The position numbers and the translations under genes are program-made. 64,000 nucleotides of DNA from Ignavigranum ruoffiae (GTDB taxonomy: Bacteria; Bacillota; Bacilli; Lactobacillales; Aerococcaceae): assembly GCF_900110675.1 (NCBI RefSeq), contig NZ_FOEN01000001.1:124001-188000 (forward strand). The letters run 5' to 3'. Under the pieces are notes generated by a model that was given only the letters and a program-made list of their open reading frames with translations, had not been told where the DNA came from and did no database searches. Shown in pieces: positions 1 to 9,314 of the stretch. How positions within the stretch are numbered: the first letter of the stretch is position 1; every line of letters starts with the position of its first letter.

Positions 1-282
1 AAAGCCTTAGAAAAAGTCATTGACCCTGAATTGGGCATTGATATTGTCAATTTGGGTTTAATTTATGATATTGATTTTGATGAACAAGGAACTGCCAAGG
101 TGCTGATGACCTTAACCACCATGGGCTGCCCATTAATCGATATGATTGCCTTTGATATTGAAAGAGCCTTGTTAGCAGTCGATGGAGTTGAGAAAGTTGA
201 GATTGAATTGACCTTTGATCCGGCCTGGTCGATTGATCGGATGAGTCGCTATGCCAAGATTGCTTTAGGAGTGTCCCTATGA
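1..282 (+). CDS. DUF59/MIP18-family metal-sulfur cluster assembly factor (5' end missing)
   Basis: Partial gene: the frame is open from base 1 (K-A-L-E-K-V-I-D-P-E-L-G...), so the true start lies left of the window. The remaining 93 codons carry the DUF59 signature: a DPELGIDIVNLGLIYDI-like block, then TTMGCPL with the conserved cysteine, and a C-terminal FDPAWSIDRMS motif. The family (PaaD/SufT/MIP18) acts in iron-sulfur cluster assembly or maturation of target proteins in the cytoplasm. The exact client is unknown. The stop overlaps the next gene's start by 4 bases (ATGA), implying translational coupling with the hydrolase. Confidence 0.88.
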   Translation, partial: KALEKVIDPELGIDIVNLGLIYDIDFDEQGTAKVLMTLTTMGCPLIDMIAFDIERALLAVDGVEKVEIELTFDPAWSIDRMSRYAKIALGVSL

Positions 283-1034
283 TCCAAATTTCTCAAGAAA
301 AGATTCAACACATCCCCGTTATACGGATTAATTTGCAGGATCAGACTCAGCAAGATCAGCAATCTGTAGTTATCGCCTACCATGGCTGGACACATTCGAA
401 AGATGAAGATGTATTACTAGGGATTGAGCTGGCCAAACAAGGATTTATGGTGATCATGCCCGATGCCCCTCAACATGGCGATTACCCACATCGGCAAATT
501 CCAGTCAATCCCATGATTTTTCCTGAAATATTATTAGCTGCGGTCAACGATGTTTCTTTAATTTTAGATGAAATCCAGACGAAAAATTCTGATCATTCAG
601 CGATTTATATCTGTGGAATTTCTATGGGAGGAATCATTACTGGCATGTGTTTAAGTAGGTATCCTCAGCTTAACGGGGCAGGTATATTGATGGGGGCCAC
701 TCATCCTAGTGGTTTTATTCAAGCTTTAATTGAACATTACCAAGTGCCTGCTGAATTGGTTCAACAAGCACAAATTCAAGAAGCAATCCGACAACTTCAA
801 GCTTTGGATTTATCTCTTCATCCAGATCACTTAGGGAATCGGCCTTTATATCTTTGGCACGCTCAGAACGATAGTACGGTTCCATACCGTTTCAATCAGG
901 ATTTAATCACTTATCTAGAATCCCAGCCCTTAGTCAAAGATCGAAAAATTCAAATTGATCAAACAGGGGGTCATAAGGTCCCTTATCAACGAATGATTGA
1001 ATTGGCTAACTTTTTTAAGCAAGTTGATCAGTAA
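279..1034 (+). CDS. Alpha/beta hydrolase (YitV-like, prolyl-oligopeptidase type)
   Basis: A 251-residue cytoplasmic serine hydrolase with no signal peptide. An HGW oxyanion region lies near residue 35, the nucleophile elbow GISMGG near residue 115, an acidic residue in the WHAQNDSTVP segment near residue 200, and the catalytic histidine in GGHKVP near residue 233. The order Ser-Asp-His and the length fit small esterases or peptidases such as YitV. The substrate cannot be read from the sequence. Translation is coupled to the DUF59 gene by an ATGA overlap. No terminator follows before the clpB promoter except the hairpin that lies downstream of that promoter. Confidence 0.85.
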   Translation: MIQISQEKIQHIPVIRINLQDQTQQDQQSVVIAYHGWTHSKDEDVLLGIELAKQGFMVIMPDAPQHGDYPHRQIPVNPMIFPEILLAAVNDVSLILDEIQTKNSDHSAIYICGISMGGIITGMCLSRYPQLNGAGILMGATHPSGFIQALIEHYQVPAELVQQAQIQEAIRQLQALDLSLHPDHLGNRPLYLWHAQNDSTVPYRFNQDLITYLESQPLVKDRKIQIDQTGGHKVPYQRMIELANFFKQVDQ

Positions 1035-1039
1035 AAAGT

Positions 1040-1069
1040 GTTGACCTTTCCTGACCAATGCGTTATACT
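1040..1069 (+). promoter_or_regulatory. clpB promoter overlapped by a CtsR-like operator
   Basis: TTGACC (1041-1046), a 17-bp spacer and TATACT (1064-1069) form a good sigma-A promoter. Overlapping the -35 is GTTGACC-TTT-CCTGACC (1040-1056), a direct repeat with the 3-bp spacing of the CtsR heptad operator (TTTGACC-NTN-TTTGACC in this orientation), with three mismatches over the 14 heptad positions. CtsR control of clpB is known in Firmicutes; its action at this site is inferred. Confidence 0.7.
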
Positions 1070-1075
1070 ATGATT

Positions 1076-1101
1076 AAGCTCAAGTCTGAGCTTAGTTTTT
1101 T
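1076..1101 (+). terminator. Hairpin plus T-tract at the 5' end of the clpB transcript
   Basis: AAGCTCA (1076-1082), loop AGTC, TGAGCTT (1087-1093), then AG and six T (1096-1101). It lies downstream of the clpB -10, and the hairpin would begin about at the transcription start, 49 bases before the clpB start codon. It may end read-through from the hydrolase gene, act as an attenuator, or stabilise the mRNA 5' end. Confidence 0.6.
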
Positions 1102-1149
1102 ACTTTGAAAAGTTTGACTATTATTGACATTAGAAAAAGGGGTGTCAAG

Positions 1150-3744
1150 ATGATTGATAAAATGACGACAACCATGCAAACAACTTTGGGCCAAGCTCAA
1201 AATATTGCCATGGTTCGTAAACATCAAATGATCGACCTATATCATCTTTGGCTGGCTTTTTTACAGCCAGACCATCTAGCCTATCAATGGTATGATGAAC
1301 TGGGAATCGATTTGAAAGAGTTTAAGAAATTTATTGAACAACAAATTGACAAAATCGCTATCGTTGAAGGAAGCAATATTGCTTATGGTCAACAGATTTC
1401 ACCGAGTTTGAACCGGCTTTTAGCCGATGCCGGTCAATTGGCTGAAGAACGTGGTGACCAGTACTTGGCTACTGAAATTGTTATGTTAGCTATTTATAAA
1501 CAGAAAAATCATCCGATTACCGAATATTTATTAAATCATCAATTGGATGAAAACAAATTCTTAGCAAGAATCGAAAGTTTGAGAGGGGGAGAAAGTGTGA
1601 CTCAACAAAATCAAGAAGAAACTTATGAAGCCTTGAGTAAATATGCGATTAACTTAAATGATGCGGTAAAGCAGAATAAATTAGATCCAGTCATTGGTCG
1701 GGACGAGGAAATCCGCGATGTCATTCGGATATTAACCCGCAAAACAAAGAACAATCCGGTGCTAATTGGTGAACCCGGTGTAGGTAAAACCGCCATCGTT
1801 GAAGGACTAGCTCAACGGATTGTTCGTAAAGACGTGCCAGAAAATTTAAAAGAAAAACAACTCTGGTCACTGGATATGGGAGCTCTGATTGCTGGAGCCA
1901 AATATCGGGGCGAGTTTGAAGAACGATTAAAAGCCGTCTTGAAAGAAGTTAAAGATTCCGAAGGCGAGATTCTATTATTTATTGATGAAATCCATAATAT
2001 TGTCGGCGCTGGTAAAACTGAGGGATCGATGGATGCGGGGAATCTCTTGAAACCGATGCTAGCTCGGGGTGAATTGCACATGATTGGGGCAACAACTCTC
2101 GATGAATACCGGCAAAATTTCGAAAAAGATAAAGCCTTAGAACGTCGGTTCCAACGAGTATTGGTTAAAGAGCCGGATGTGGAAGATACCATTACAATTC
2201 TTCGAGGACTTAAAGAACGCTTTGAGATTCACCATGGGGTCAATATTCACGACAATGCCTTAGTATCGGCGGCGGTTCTTTCTAACCGCTATATCACCGA
2301 CCGTTTCCTTCCAGATAAGGCGATTGACCTCGTTGATGAAGCCTGTGCGACCATTCGGATGGAATTGAATTCTATGCCGGTTGAAATTGATATAGTGCGC
2401 AGAAAATTAATGACGTTAGAAATCGAAGAAGCGGCCTTAAAGAAAGAAACCGATGAAGCCAGCAAGAAGCGTTTGGCGATTCTTCAAGAAGAATTAGCCG
2501 AATATCGTGAACAGATGGAACAACTTCAATTACGCTGGGTTAAGGAGAAGGAATCGGTCAATGCTTTAAGGGATAAACGGCAAGCCTTAGATGAAGCGCG
2601 TCATGCTTTAGAAGAAGCTGAAAGTGAGTATGATTTAGAGAAAGCTGCTGAATTACGTCATGGACGAATTCCTCAATTAGAGAAAGAATTGCGCACACTT
2701 GAAGCTTTTCAAGAAGAACACGCTTCTGAAAGTCGTCTAACTCAAGAAGTGGTCACCGAAGATGAAATCGCCAAAGTAGTTGGTCGTCTAACCGGAATTC
2801 CGGTAGCTCGCTTGGTTGAAGGAGAACGAGAAAAATTACTTCATTTAGGCGAAACCTTACATCGTCGGGTAGTGGGCCAAGATGAAGCGATCGAATTGGT
2901 ATCAGAAGCGGTCTTAAGATCGCGGGCTGGTATCCAAGACCCTAACCGGCCGATTGGTTCCTTCTTATTCTTAGGTCCAACAGGTGTTGGGAAGACTGAA
3001 CTAGCTAAATCACTGGCAGAGAATTTATTTGACAGTGAAGACCATATGGTGCGTTTGGATATGTCTGAATATATGGAGAAACATTCCGTATCGCGTTTGG
3101 TGGGTGCACCTCCAGGATATATCGGCCACGATGAAGGTGGACAACTTACCGAAGCTGTTCGCCGATCACCATACACCATCTTATTATTGGATGAAATTGA
3201 AAAAGCCCATCCCGATGTCTTCAATATTCTGCTACAAGTGTTGGATGACGGACGATTAACCGATTCAAAAGGTCGAGTGGTTGATTTCAAAAATACCGTC
3301 GTGATTATGACCAGTAACTTAGGTTCTGATCTGTTACTTGAAGGCGTTGATGACCAAGGTCAAATTGATCCAGAAACCCAAATGCAAGTCAAAACTCTAC
3401 TTCGTGGGCACTTTAAACCAGAATTTCTAAACCGAGTGGATGATATCGTCTTATTCTCTCCACTGACTAAAGACAATATGAAGGGCATTGTTAATAAGTT
3501 CATGGCGGAATTAATTCACCGTCTAGCGGATCAAGATATCACGTTAAGTGTGAGTGAAGCTGTTAACCAATGGCTGGCTGATGAAGGTTATGATCCGGTC
3601 TACGGAGCTCGACCACTGAAACGTTTTATTACTAAACAAGTTGAAACTCCATTAGCCAAGGCCATCATCGCAGGTGAAATCTTGCCGAACACTCAGGTAG
3701 AAATCGATTTAGAAGATAACCAAATCGTCTTTAATACATTGTAG
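1150..3744 (+). CDS. clpB: ATP-dependent disaggregase ClpB
   Basis: Hexameric AAA+ chaperone that pulls polypeptides out of aggregates together with DnaK-DnaJ-GrpE, whose genes are also in this window. The protein has 864 residues, the usual ClpB length. It shows an N-terminal Clp-N repeat domain, Walker A1 GEPGVGKT near residue 207, Walker B1 LLFIDEIHN near 275, a long charged coiled-coil M domain at about 395-520, Walker A2 GPTGVGKT near 609, and Walker B2 [10 protein letters not shown]. The M domain separates it from ClpC or ClpA. I chose the ATG at 1150, with an AAAAGGGG-type ribosome binding site, rather than the TTG 45 bases upstream, because it matches family N-termini. Confidence 0.97.
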   Translation: MIDKMTTTMQTTLGQAQNIAMVRKHQMIDLYHLWLAFLQPDHLAYQWYDELGIDLKEFKKFIEQQIDKIAIVEGSNIAYGQQISPSLNRLLADAGQLAEERGDQYLATEIVMLAIYKQKNHPITEYLLNHQLDENKFLARIESLRGGESVTQQNQEETYEALSKYAINLNDAVKQNKLDPVIGRDEEIRDVIRILTRKTKNNPVLIGEPGVGKTAIVEGLAQRIVRKDVPENLKEKQLWSLDMGALIAGAKYRGEFEERLKAVLKEVKDSEGEILLFIDEIHNIVGAGKTEGSMDAGNLLKPMLARGELHMIGATTLDEYRQNFEKDKALERRFQRVLVKEPDVEDTITILRGLKERFEIHHGVNIHDNALVSAAVLSNRYITDRFLPDKAIDLVDEACATIRMELNSMPVEIDIVRRKLMTLEIEEAALKKETDEASKKRLAILQEELAEYREQMEQLQLRWVKEKESVNALRDKRQALDEARHALEEAESEYDLEKAAELRHGRIPQLEKELRTLEAFQEEHASESRLTQEVVTEDEIAKVVGRLTGIPVARLVEGEREKLLHLGETLHRRVVGQDEAIELVSEAVLRSRAGIQDPNRPIGSFLFLGPTGVGKTELAKSLAENLFDSEDHMVRLDMSEYMEKHSVSRLVGAPPGYIGHDEGGQLTEAVRRSPYTILLLDEIEKAHPDVFNILLQVLDDGRLTDSKGRVVDFKNTVVIMTSNLGSDLLLEGVDDQGQIDPETQMQVKTLLRGHFKPEFLNRVDDIVLFSPLTKDNMKGIVNKFMAELIHRLADQDITLSVSEAVNQWLADEGYDPVYGARPLKRFITKQVETPLAKAIIAGEILPNTQVEIDLEDNQIVFNTL

Positions 3745-3761
3745 TAGTCTGAAATAAACAT

Positions 3762-3808
3762 GACTTATAAATCCTAGATTGAAATGCTGGGGTTTATAAG
3801 TCTTTTTT
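3762..3808 (+). terminator. Intrinsic terminator after clpB
   Basis: Arm GACTTATAAATCC (3762-3774) pairs with GGGTTTATAAGTC (3790-3802), 13 bp with one G-U pair, followed by TTTTTT. It ends the monocistronic clpB transcript. Confidence 0.9.
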
Positions 3809-3926
3809 GTTTTGAGAAAGAATAGGCTGTAGGTAAGTAGTGGATAAGCTCGAAATGGGAGACCAAATAATATGAATTCTTAGCTCTAATTATAATTTTT
3901 GTTTAGATGATCTTTCTTCATTTCTC

Positions 3927-3955
3927 TTGTAGTTATTTCAAAAACTTGTCATAAT
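3927..3955 (+). promoter_or_regulatory. Possible promoter of the AI-2E-type permease gene
   Basis: TTGTAG (3927-3932), 17-bp spacer, CATAAT (3950-3955), 29 bases before the start codon. The match is moderate. It is the only reasonable pair in the 176 bases after the clpB terminator. Confidence 0.4.
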
Positions 3956-3984
3956 AGCTATACATCTATAGAGAGGGTAAGTGA

Positions 3985-5139
3985 ATGAAAGATATTAAAA
4001 AGATTGATCGATTGATTCTAAAGTATTTGTTACTTTTGGGCTTATTAGCCATTATTTTATTGAATCTAAATTGGCTTCATGGTTTTCTGTTAGCTTTACT
4101 GAATATCTTGCGACCGATTATTTTGGGCTTTGTCTTAGCCTATATTGTGAATATCTTAATGGTCAAGATTGAAGCCTTGCTGGCTCCCCGAAGTCGGCAA
4201 AATTGGCTACAGAAAATTCGCCGTCCCTTGGCCATGGTGTTGTCCTATATTTTGATTGTTTTAGTTATTTATTTGGTACTTTCTCTAATTATTCCGCAAT
4301 TATATTCGGTAATTGTTGAGTTTATTGACCTGATTCCTTTAATTTTGACCTCTATTAAACAATGGGTCATAGAGAACGAAAATCTTATCCCACAATTGCG
4401 GACAGCCATTGAGAACGCTGATGTTCAAGTCGACCAGATTATGGCTAATCTTTGGAATGTGGCCAATGATTTTACCAGTAATATTGTAGGTACGACCTTG
4501 ACGACGGTTGGATCTGTCTTTGCTTTATTAGTGAATGGTTTGTTATCTTTTATGATCTCACTATATGTACTCTTGGCGAAAGAAAGACTAGCTAGCCAAA
4601 GTTCGCGCATTCTACATGCTTATTTACCTCAATCCTGGGTCAAGAGAATCTTCTATGTCTTAGATATTGTTAATGATTCTTTCAAACATTTTATTAGTGG
4701 CGAAGTGGTGGAAGCTTTCATTCTAGGCATTATGGTGACTCTGGGGATGTGGGTCTTGCAATTCCCATATGCTGGCATGATTGGGGCACTCACAGGTTTC
4801 ACCGCTTTGATTCCCTTAGTGGGGGCTTACATTTCAGGGATTATCGGCTTTCTCTTGATATTTGTGCAGGATCCTTTGCAAGGTTTGATGTTTTTAGTCT
4901 TTATTATTATCTTACAGCAAGTCGAGGGGAACTTAATCTATCCTAAAGTAGTCGGAAGTTCGCTGGGATTACCTGGGATTTGGGTACTTATTTCGATTAC
5001 ACTAGGCGGTGGCCTTTGGGGTGTGGTTGGTATGTTAATTGCAGTACCGCTAGTTTCAGCAATCTATCGCTTGATTGCGAATGATGTTCATCAGCGGGAA
5101 AGTGGAATTCCTCTCATTGACGAGGATAATCGAGGGTAG
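3985..5139 (+). CDS. AI-2E family transporter (YdbO/PerM-like permease)
   Basis: A polytopic membrane protein of 384 residues with about eight hydrophobic segments. Paired helices lie at the N-terminus (about residues 10-60), with one near 80-110, a less hydrophobic middle (about 120-180), then closely spaced helices from about 185 to 370. The C-terminal half holds the family hallmark region around PLVGAYISGIIG and a GNLIYPKVVGSSLGLPGIW-like block. Members are annotated as AI-2 exporters, but several act in other transport such as ion export, so the substrate is open. The gene stands alone, with GAGAGGG as ribosome binding site and its own likely promoter; a promoter for nfeD follows directly. 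Confidence 0.85.
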   Translation: MKDIKKIDRLILKYLLLLGLLAIILLNLNWLHGFLLALLNILRPIILGFVLAYIVNILMVKIEALLAPRSRQNWLQKIRRPLAMVLSYILIVLVIYLVLSLIIPQLYSVIVEFIDLIPLILTSIKQWVIENENLIPQLRTAIENADVQVDQIMANLWNVANDFTSNIVGTTLTTVGSVFALLVNGLLSFMISLYVLLAKERLASQSSRILHAYLPQSWVKRIFYVLDIVNDSFKHFISGEVVEAFILGIMVTLGMWVLQFPYAGMIGALTGFTALIPLVGAYISGIIGFLLIFVQDPLQGLMFLVFIIILQQVEGNLIYPKVVGSSLGLPGIWVLISITLGGGLWGVVGMLIAVPLVSAIYRLIANDVHQRESGIPLIDEDNRG

Positions 5140-5153
5140 TTTTAATAAATCTG

Positions 5154-5162
5154 TGATATACT
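5154..5162 (+). promoter_or_regulatory. Extended -10 promoter of the nfeD-floA cluster
   Basis: TGATATACT (TG-N-TATACT), 23 bases before the nfeD start. There is no good -35, as is usual for extended -10 promoters. Confidence 0.5.
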
Positions 5163-5185
5163 TTTTTTAAGAAAGGGGGAGTCTG

Positions 5186-5815
5186 ATGATTGTATTGCTC
5201 TTGGGAATTGCTTGTTTAGTGGCTTCACTTTTTTATAAACGCAAAATTTTCTGGATGCTGCTTGCTTTGCTTTGTTTTGCCTTTCATTTTGAAGTATTTG
5301 TCATGACAGGTTCAGCGAGCAATATTAATTTTTCTTCACAGAATTTCATGAGTTTTATTTGTTATCTTTTGGGTATTGTGATGATCTGGACCGAGTTATA
5401 CATTCCCGATTTTGGGGTATTAGGCATGATCGGCAGCTTTACCAGTGTCTTCGGTTTGTATATGTATCATGATGATTGGCTCAGGGTCTTAATGATTGTC
5501 TTAGCGGTGCTGGTATTGATTGGTTTGGAATGCCTCTTCTTTATCAAGGCTGGTCGACAATTTGAGGTTCCCTCGATGTTTGTACTCGATCAACGTTTAG
5601 GCAAGGCAGAAGGCTATTCAAGTCATCAAGATTATCCTGAAATTATCGGTTTAATCGGGACAGTGGTGATGGACCTTCGTCCGGTCGGACGTGGTCGGTT
5701 TAACGGTGAGACATATGAAATTATTAGTCAACAAGGATTTATTGCTAAAGGTCGCGCGGTTCGGATTGTTAAAGTGACGAATGGATCAATTTATGTGATT
5801 GAGGAGGAAGCTTAA
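5186..5815 (+). CDS. NfeD-like membrane protein (short NfeD, OB-fold domain)
   Basis: A 209-residue protein with four or more transmembrane helices in the first 120 residues (including ELYIPDFGVLGMIGSF, typical of NfeD), followed by a soluble C-terminal domain of about 70 residues. That domain contains IIGLIGTVVMDLRPVGRGRF and GFIAKGRAVRIVKVTNG, the OB-fold NfeD motif. NfeD proteins are encoded with flotillin-like partners and act in membrane microdomains. Here the stop directly abuts the floA start, matching B. subtilis yqeZ-yqfA. The start follows GAAAGGGGG. The protein is shorter than the long NfeD form, which carries an N-terminal ClpP-like protease; that domain is absent. Confidence 0.86.
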   Translation: MIVLLLGIACLVASLFYKRKIFWMLLALLCFAFHFEVFVMTGSASNINFSSQNFMSFICYLLGIVMIWTELYIPDFGVLGMIGSFTSVFGLYMYHDDWLRVLMIVLAVLVLIGLECLFFIKAGRQFEVPSMFVLDQRLGKAEGYSSHQDYPEIIGLIGTVVMDLRPVGRGRFNGETYEIISQQGFIAKGRAVRIVKVTNGSIYVIEEEA

Positions 5816-6835
5816 ATGGATGAAGTATTTAATAGTGGAAATACGGGTTGGATGACCTTCGCCATTGTTATTATTGCGATATTAATTTTATTAATCATAT
5901 TCTTTCGGTTTGTGCCGATTGGTTTATGGATTACGGCTTACTTTTCCGGGGCCAAAGTTTCCATCGGAAATTTAGTAGGGATGCGACTCAGAAGGGTGGC
6001 TCCATCAGAAATTATTCGCCCTTTAATCAAGGCGACCAAAGCCGGTTTAGATTTAACAACCAATGAATTAGAAGCCCATCATTTAGCTGGTGGTGATATC
6101 AACCAAGTGGTCGATGCCTTGATTGCCGCTCAACGGGCCAACATCGATTTGGAGTTTGAGCGAGCTGCCGCCATTGATTTAGCTGGACGAAATGTATTCG
6201 AAGCCGTTCAGGTCTCAGTCAATCCTAAAGTGATTGAGACGCCTGTGATTGCCGGGGTGGCAATGAACGGGATCGAAGTTATGGCTAAAGCCAAGGTAAC
6301 CGTCCGGGCTAATATTGAGCGTCTGGTCGGAGGTGCCGGTGAAGAAACAATCATTGCCCGGGTTGGTGAAGGGATTGTAACTACGGTGGGTTCTTCTGAA
6401 ACTCACTCGATTGTCCTAGAAAATCCGGATTCCATCTCCCAGACTATTCTTCGTAAAGGTTTAGATGCCGGGACAGCGTTTGAAATTCTATCCATCGATA
6501 TTGCTGACGTCGATGTGGGGCGTAATATCGGTGCTAAATTACAAGCAGATCAAGCCAATGCCGATAAGAATGTAGCCCAAGCTAAGGCCGAAGAACGTCG
6601 CGCCTTCGCCGTAGCCGAAGAACAAGAAATGTTAGCAGAAGTTCAACGGATGAGAGCCAAGGTGGTTGAATCTCAAGCTGAGGTACCTTTGGCGATGGCT
6701 GAAGCTTTCCGTAAAGGTCAACTGGGTGTGATGGATTACTATAAATTGAAGAATATTGAATCCGATACGAATATGAGAGAATCTATTGCTGGAACTGGTG
6801 AGAAGAGCAACAATCAACAAGAAAAGAGGTCCTAA
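5816..6835 (+). CDS. floA: Flotillin-like protein FloA (SPFH family)
   Basis: A 339-residue homologue of B. subtilis YqfA/FloA, a scaffold of functional membrane microdomains. One N-terminal hairpin-type membrane segment (about residues 12-45) is followed by an SPFH/band-7 region (about 60-220), including [20 protein letters not shown] and an [18 protein letters not shown] block. The C-terminal helical region is rich in Ala, Glu and Gln ([20 protein letters not shown]), typical of flotillins. Translation follows nfeD with no gap, and the GGAGG ribosome binding site lies in the nfeD end. It is co-transcribed with nfeD and the following membrane-anchored protein. Confidence 0.93.
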   Translation: MDEVFNSGNTGWMTFAIVIIAILILLIIFFRFVPIGLWITAYFSGAKVSIGNLVGMRLRRVAPSEIIRPLIKATKAGLDLTTNELEAHHLAGGDINQVVDALIAAQRANIDLEFERAAAIDLAGRNVFEAVQVSVNPKVIETPVIAGVAMNGIEVMAKAKVTVRANIERLVGGAGEETIIARVGEGIVTTVGSSETHSIVLENPDSISQTILRKGLDAGTAFEILSIDIADVDVGRNIGAKLQADQANADKNVAQAKAEERRAFAVAEEQEMLAEVQRMRAKVVESQAEVPLAMAEAFRKGQLGVMDYYKLKNIESDTNMRESIAGTGEKSNNQQEKRS

Positions 6836-6837
6836 TC

Positions 6838-7320
6838 ATGTTTGCCATAATTGGCCTGATCGTGGATGTACTTGTTTTTGTCGGAGTCTTCCGTCTGTTG
6901 TCCAATTTACTGAAGCGGGCCAAGGATAAAGAGAAAGAATCAGAAACGACCGCTTTAAACTCTTTGCAGAATTATATTCCTGAAATCAAAAAATCAGCGA
7001 ACCATACCCAACGCATCGAACAGGTGGATCCAAACCTAAGTCATCGATTGCAACAAGATTTACGCCAGAGACAGGCAGCCGCCCAACAAGTCCGACAAAA
7101 GAAAATCAAAGTGAAGGAAGAACCGCTTCAACCACTTGTAGAACCTGAGGTAGAAAATAAGGATTCCATGATGCTTGTGGTTGAGAACCAGGCTGACCAG
7201 ACAAAAACTCAGGCGCCAAAAGTCGGATCGGATTTGATAAGCTCAGCCCAAGATTTACGTCGCGCAGTGATTCTTAAAGAAATTCTTGATAAGCCTTTAG
7301 CTATTCGAGAAGAATGGTAA
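6838..7320 (+). CDS. Membrane-anchored hydrophilic protein of the nfeD-floA cluster (YqfB position)
   Basis: A 160-residue protein of unknown function. It has one N-terminal hydrophobic segment (about residues 2-22, FAIIGLIVDVLVFVGVF), then a long charged region rich in Gln, Lys and Glu that is probably cytoplasmic and partly coiled. The C-terminus ends with DLRRAVILKEILDKPLAIR, a short amphipathic segment that looks like a docking motif. It starts two bases after floA, in the place of yqfB in Bacillus, so a role beside flotillin is suggested by position only. No terminator follows; the rpsB promoter comes next. Confidence 0.7.
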   Translation: MFAIIGLIVDVLVFVGVFRLLSNLLKRAKDKEKESETTALNSLQNYIPEIKKSANHTQRIEQVDPNLSHRLQQDLRQRQAAAQQVRQKKIKVKEEPLQPLVEPEVENKDSMMLVVENQADQTKTQAPKVGSDLISSAQDLRRAVILKEILDKPLAIREEW

Positions 7321-7393
7321 AGGTACAATCATTTACTAAAACAAGATTCGTAGATTAACTTAGACAAGTTCCATAGAAAAATAGGAATTGTGG

Positions 7394-7422
7394 TTGCAAA
7401 TAAAAGGTAGATACCATATAAT
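7394..7422 (+). promoter_or_regulatory. rpsB promoter
   Basis: TTGCAA (7394-7399), 17-bp spacer, perfect TATAAT (7417-7422). Start of transcription is expected near 7429, giving a leader of about 110 nt before rpsB. Confidence 0.85.
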
Positions 7423-7449
7423 ATGAGACGGTGTAAAAACCAAAACACA

Positions 7450-7511
7450 CGCTTATTAATAGTTGATGGGGTGCTTTCTCACGGGAGTTCATCGACTAGT
7501 CGCGATAAGCG
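7450..7511 (+). promoter_or_regulatory. Nested-hairpin leader of rpsB, candidate S2 autoregulatory RNA
   Basis: An outer stem CGCTTAT (7450-7456) with ATAAGCG (7505-7511) encloses an inner stem TAGTTGATG (7460-7468) with CATCGACTA (7490-7498, one G-U), topped by GTG/CAC (7471-7473 and 7480-7482). The rpsB ribosome binding site at about 7529-7535 lies just outside. Many ribosomal protein operons carry such leaders; binding of S2 here is inferred from position and shape. Confidence 0.6.
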
Positions 7512-7540
7512 GAGGAAAAAACCAAAATGGAGGAAATAGA

Positions 7541-8311
7541 ATGTCTGTTATATCTATGAAGTCTTTATTAGAAGCAGGTGTTCACTTTGGACACCAAACT
7601 CGTCGTTGGAACCCTAAGATGAAACGTTACATCTTTACTGAACGTAACGGCATCTACATCATTGATTTACAAAAAACTGTAAAATTGATTGATGAAGCTT
7701 ATAACTTTGTTCGTGATGAAGTAGCCAACGGAGCTGTTGTCTTGTTCGTAGGAACTAAGAAACAAGCTCAACAAGCGATTGAAGAACAAGCTATTCGTTG
7801 CGGTCAATATTATATTAACCACCGTTGGTTAGGTGGATTATTAACCAACTGGGAAACAATTCAAGCCTCAATCAAACGCTTGAAATCTATTGAAAAGATG
7901 GAAGAAGATGGTACTTTTGATGTCCTTCCTAAGAAAGAAGTTCAAGAATTACGTAAAGAGCTTGCTCGCTTAGAAGCTAACTTGGGCGGTATCAAAGATA
8001 TGCCACGGATTCCAGATATTATCTACATTGTGGATCCTCGCAAAGAACATATTGCGATTCAAGAAGCACATAAATTACATATTCCTATCGTAGGAATGGT
8101 TGATACGAACTGTGATCCTGATGAAATCGACTATGTAATTCCTTCAAATGATGATGCAATTCGTGCCATTAAGTTAATCACTACTGGCATTGCTGATGCA
8201 GTTGTTGAAGGTAACCAAGGCGAAGCCAATGATGTAGAAGAAGAAAATTCTGACAAACAATTCTTCGATAACTTATTCGAATCAGAAGAAGCAAGCTCAG
8301 AACAAGCATAA
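7541..8311 (+). CDS. rpsB: 30S ribosomal protein S2
   Basis: S2, 256 residues, needed for late 30S assembly and for docking S1-type proteins. It begins [20 protein letters not shown], shows the conserved [18 protein letters not shown] and [15 protein letters not shown] segments and the [12 protein letters not shown] block, and ends with an acidic tail (EEASSEQA). I use the ATG at 7541, preceded by GGAGG, not the ATG 78 bases upstream, whose extra residues are translated leader hairpin and unlike any S2. An intrinsic terminator separates it from tsf, so S2 should be made in excess of EF-Ts. Confidence 0.98.
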   Translation: MSVISMKSLLEAGVHFGHQTRRWNPKMKRYIFTERNGIYIIDLQKTVKLIDEAYNFVRDEVANGAVVLFVGTKKQAQQAIEEQAIRCGQYYINHRWLGGLLTNWETIQASIKRLKSIEKMEEDGTFDVLPKKEVQELRKELARLEANLGGIKDMPRIPDIIYIVDPRKEHIAIQEAHKLHIPIVGMVDTNCDPDEIDYVIPSNDDAIRAIKLITTGIADAVVEGNQGEANDVEEENSDKQFFDNLFESEEASSEQA

Positions 8312-8321
8312 GGATTTTAAC

Positions 8322-8381
8322 AAAGTCTTAAATCAGGAGTACTTGGGTCTAATCACCTTAGGCCTGGCTTAAGACTTTTTT
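8322..8381 (+). terminator. Intrinsic terminator between rpsB and tsf
   Basis: AAGTCTTAA plus CAGG (8323-8337) pairs with CCTG plus CTTAAGACTT (8363-8377), followed by a run of T. No promoter-like pair is visible in the 38 bases from here to tsf, so it probably acts as a partial, leaky terminator. Confidence 0.85.
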
Positions 8382-8419
8382 AATAAACTTTTTTAGATAA
8401 TTCAAGGAGGATGTATTAA

Positions 8420-9301
8420 ATGGCTAAGATTAGCGCAAAACAAGTTAAAGAATTACGTGATATGACCGGTGTAGGTATGATGGCTGCCAAGAAAGCTTTA
8501 ATGGAAGTGGATGGAGATATTGACAAAGCTGTAGACTTCTTAAGAGCTAAAGGTGTCGATACGATGGCTAAGAAAGCAGATCGCATTGCTGCAGAAGGTT
8601 TAGCAGCAACTTATGTATCTGGTAATACTGCAGCCATTGTTGAAGTTAACTCTGAAACTGACTTTGTTGCCAAGAATGAAAGCTTCCAAGAAATGGTTGA
8701 AAAGATTGTTAAAACCATTGTTGAACAAAAACCAGCCGACAATGAAGCGGTACTTGGTTTGGACGTGGATGGCCAAACAGTTAAAGACTTGATTATTGAA
8801 AATACATCCAAAATTGGTGAAAAATTATCTTTCCGTCGTTTTGCAATTTTAGAAAAAACTGACAATGATGTATTTGGTGAATATATCCATGCGGGCGGAC
8901 GGATTGCTGCCTTAGTACTCGTTGAAGGTATGCAAGATGAAGAAATGGCTAAAGATGTAGCAATGCATGTGGCCGCAATTAATCCACAATATGTATCAGC
9001 TGACCAAGTACCTCAAGAAGTTTATGACCATGAAAAACAAATCCAAACTGAAAAATCATTAGCCGAAGGCAAACCAGCCAATATCGTAGAAAAAATGGTT
9101 GAAGGTCGGATGGGCAAATTCTTAGCTGAAATTTCCTTAGTCGACCAACCTTTCGTTAAAGATAGCGCCTTGACTGTAGCTAAATACTTGGCTGAAAAAG
9201 GTGGAAAAGCTAAATCCTTTGTACGTTTTGAAGTAGGCGAAGGTATGGAAAAACGTAACGACGATTTTGCAGCTGAAGTTGCTTCACAAATGGGCAAATA
9301 A
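8420..9301 (+). CDS. tsf: Elongation factor Ts
   Basis: Guanine-nucleotide exchange factor for EF-Tu, 293 residues. The N-terminal UBA-like domain (about residues 3-45) has LRDMTGVGMMAAKKALMEVDGD. The core has the TDFVAKNESF loop (near 80), which contacts EF-Tu, and the HVAAINPQYV segment. The ribosome binding site AAGGAGGA is strong. It lies in the conserved order rpsB-tsf-pyrH-frr, but terminators on both sides mean its level depends on read-through from the rpsB promoter. Confidence 0.98.
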   Translation: MAKISAKQVKELRDMTGVGMMAAKKALMEVDGDIDKAVDFLRAKGVDTMAKKADRIAAEGLAATYVSGNTAAIVEVNSETDFVAKNESFQEMVEKIVKTIVEQKPADNEAVLGLDVDGQTVKDLIIENTSKIGEKLSFRRFAILEKTDNDVFGEYIHAGGRIAALVLVEGMQDEEMAKDVAMHVAAINPQYVSADQVPQEVYDHEKQIQTEKSLAEGKPANIVEKMVEGRMGKFLAEISLVDQPFVKDSALTVAKYLAEKGGKAKSFVRFEVGEGMEKRNDDFAAEVASQMGK

Positions 9302-9314
9302 TTAAGCTTAATTC

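Noticed and set aside
2841-3290. 149-codon open frame on the minus strand inside clpB
   Set aside because: It mirrors the clpB coding frame, has no ribosome binding site and its product is serine-rich low-complexity typical of antisense shadows. The same applies to the minus-strand frames inside infB, tsf, topA and polC.
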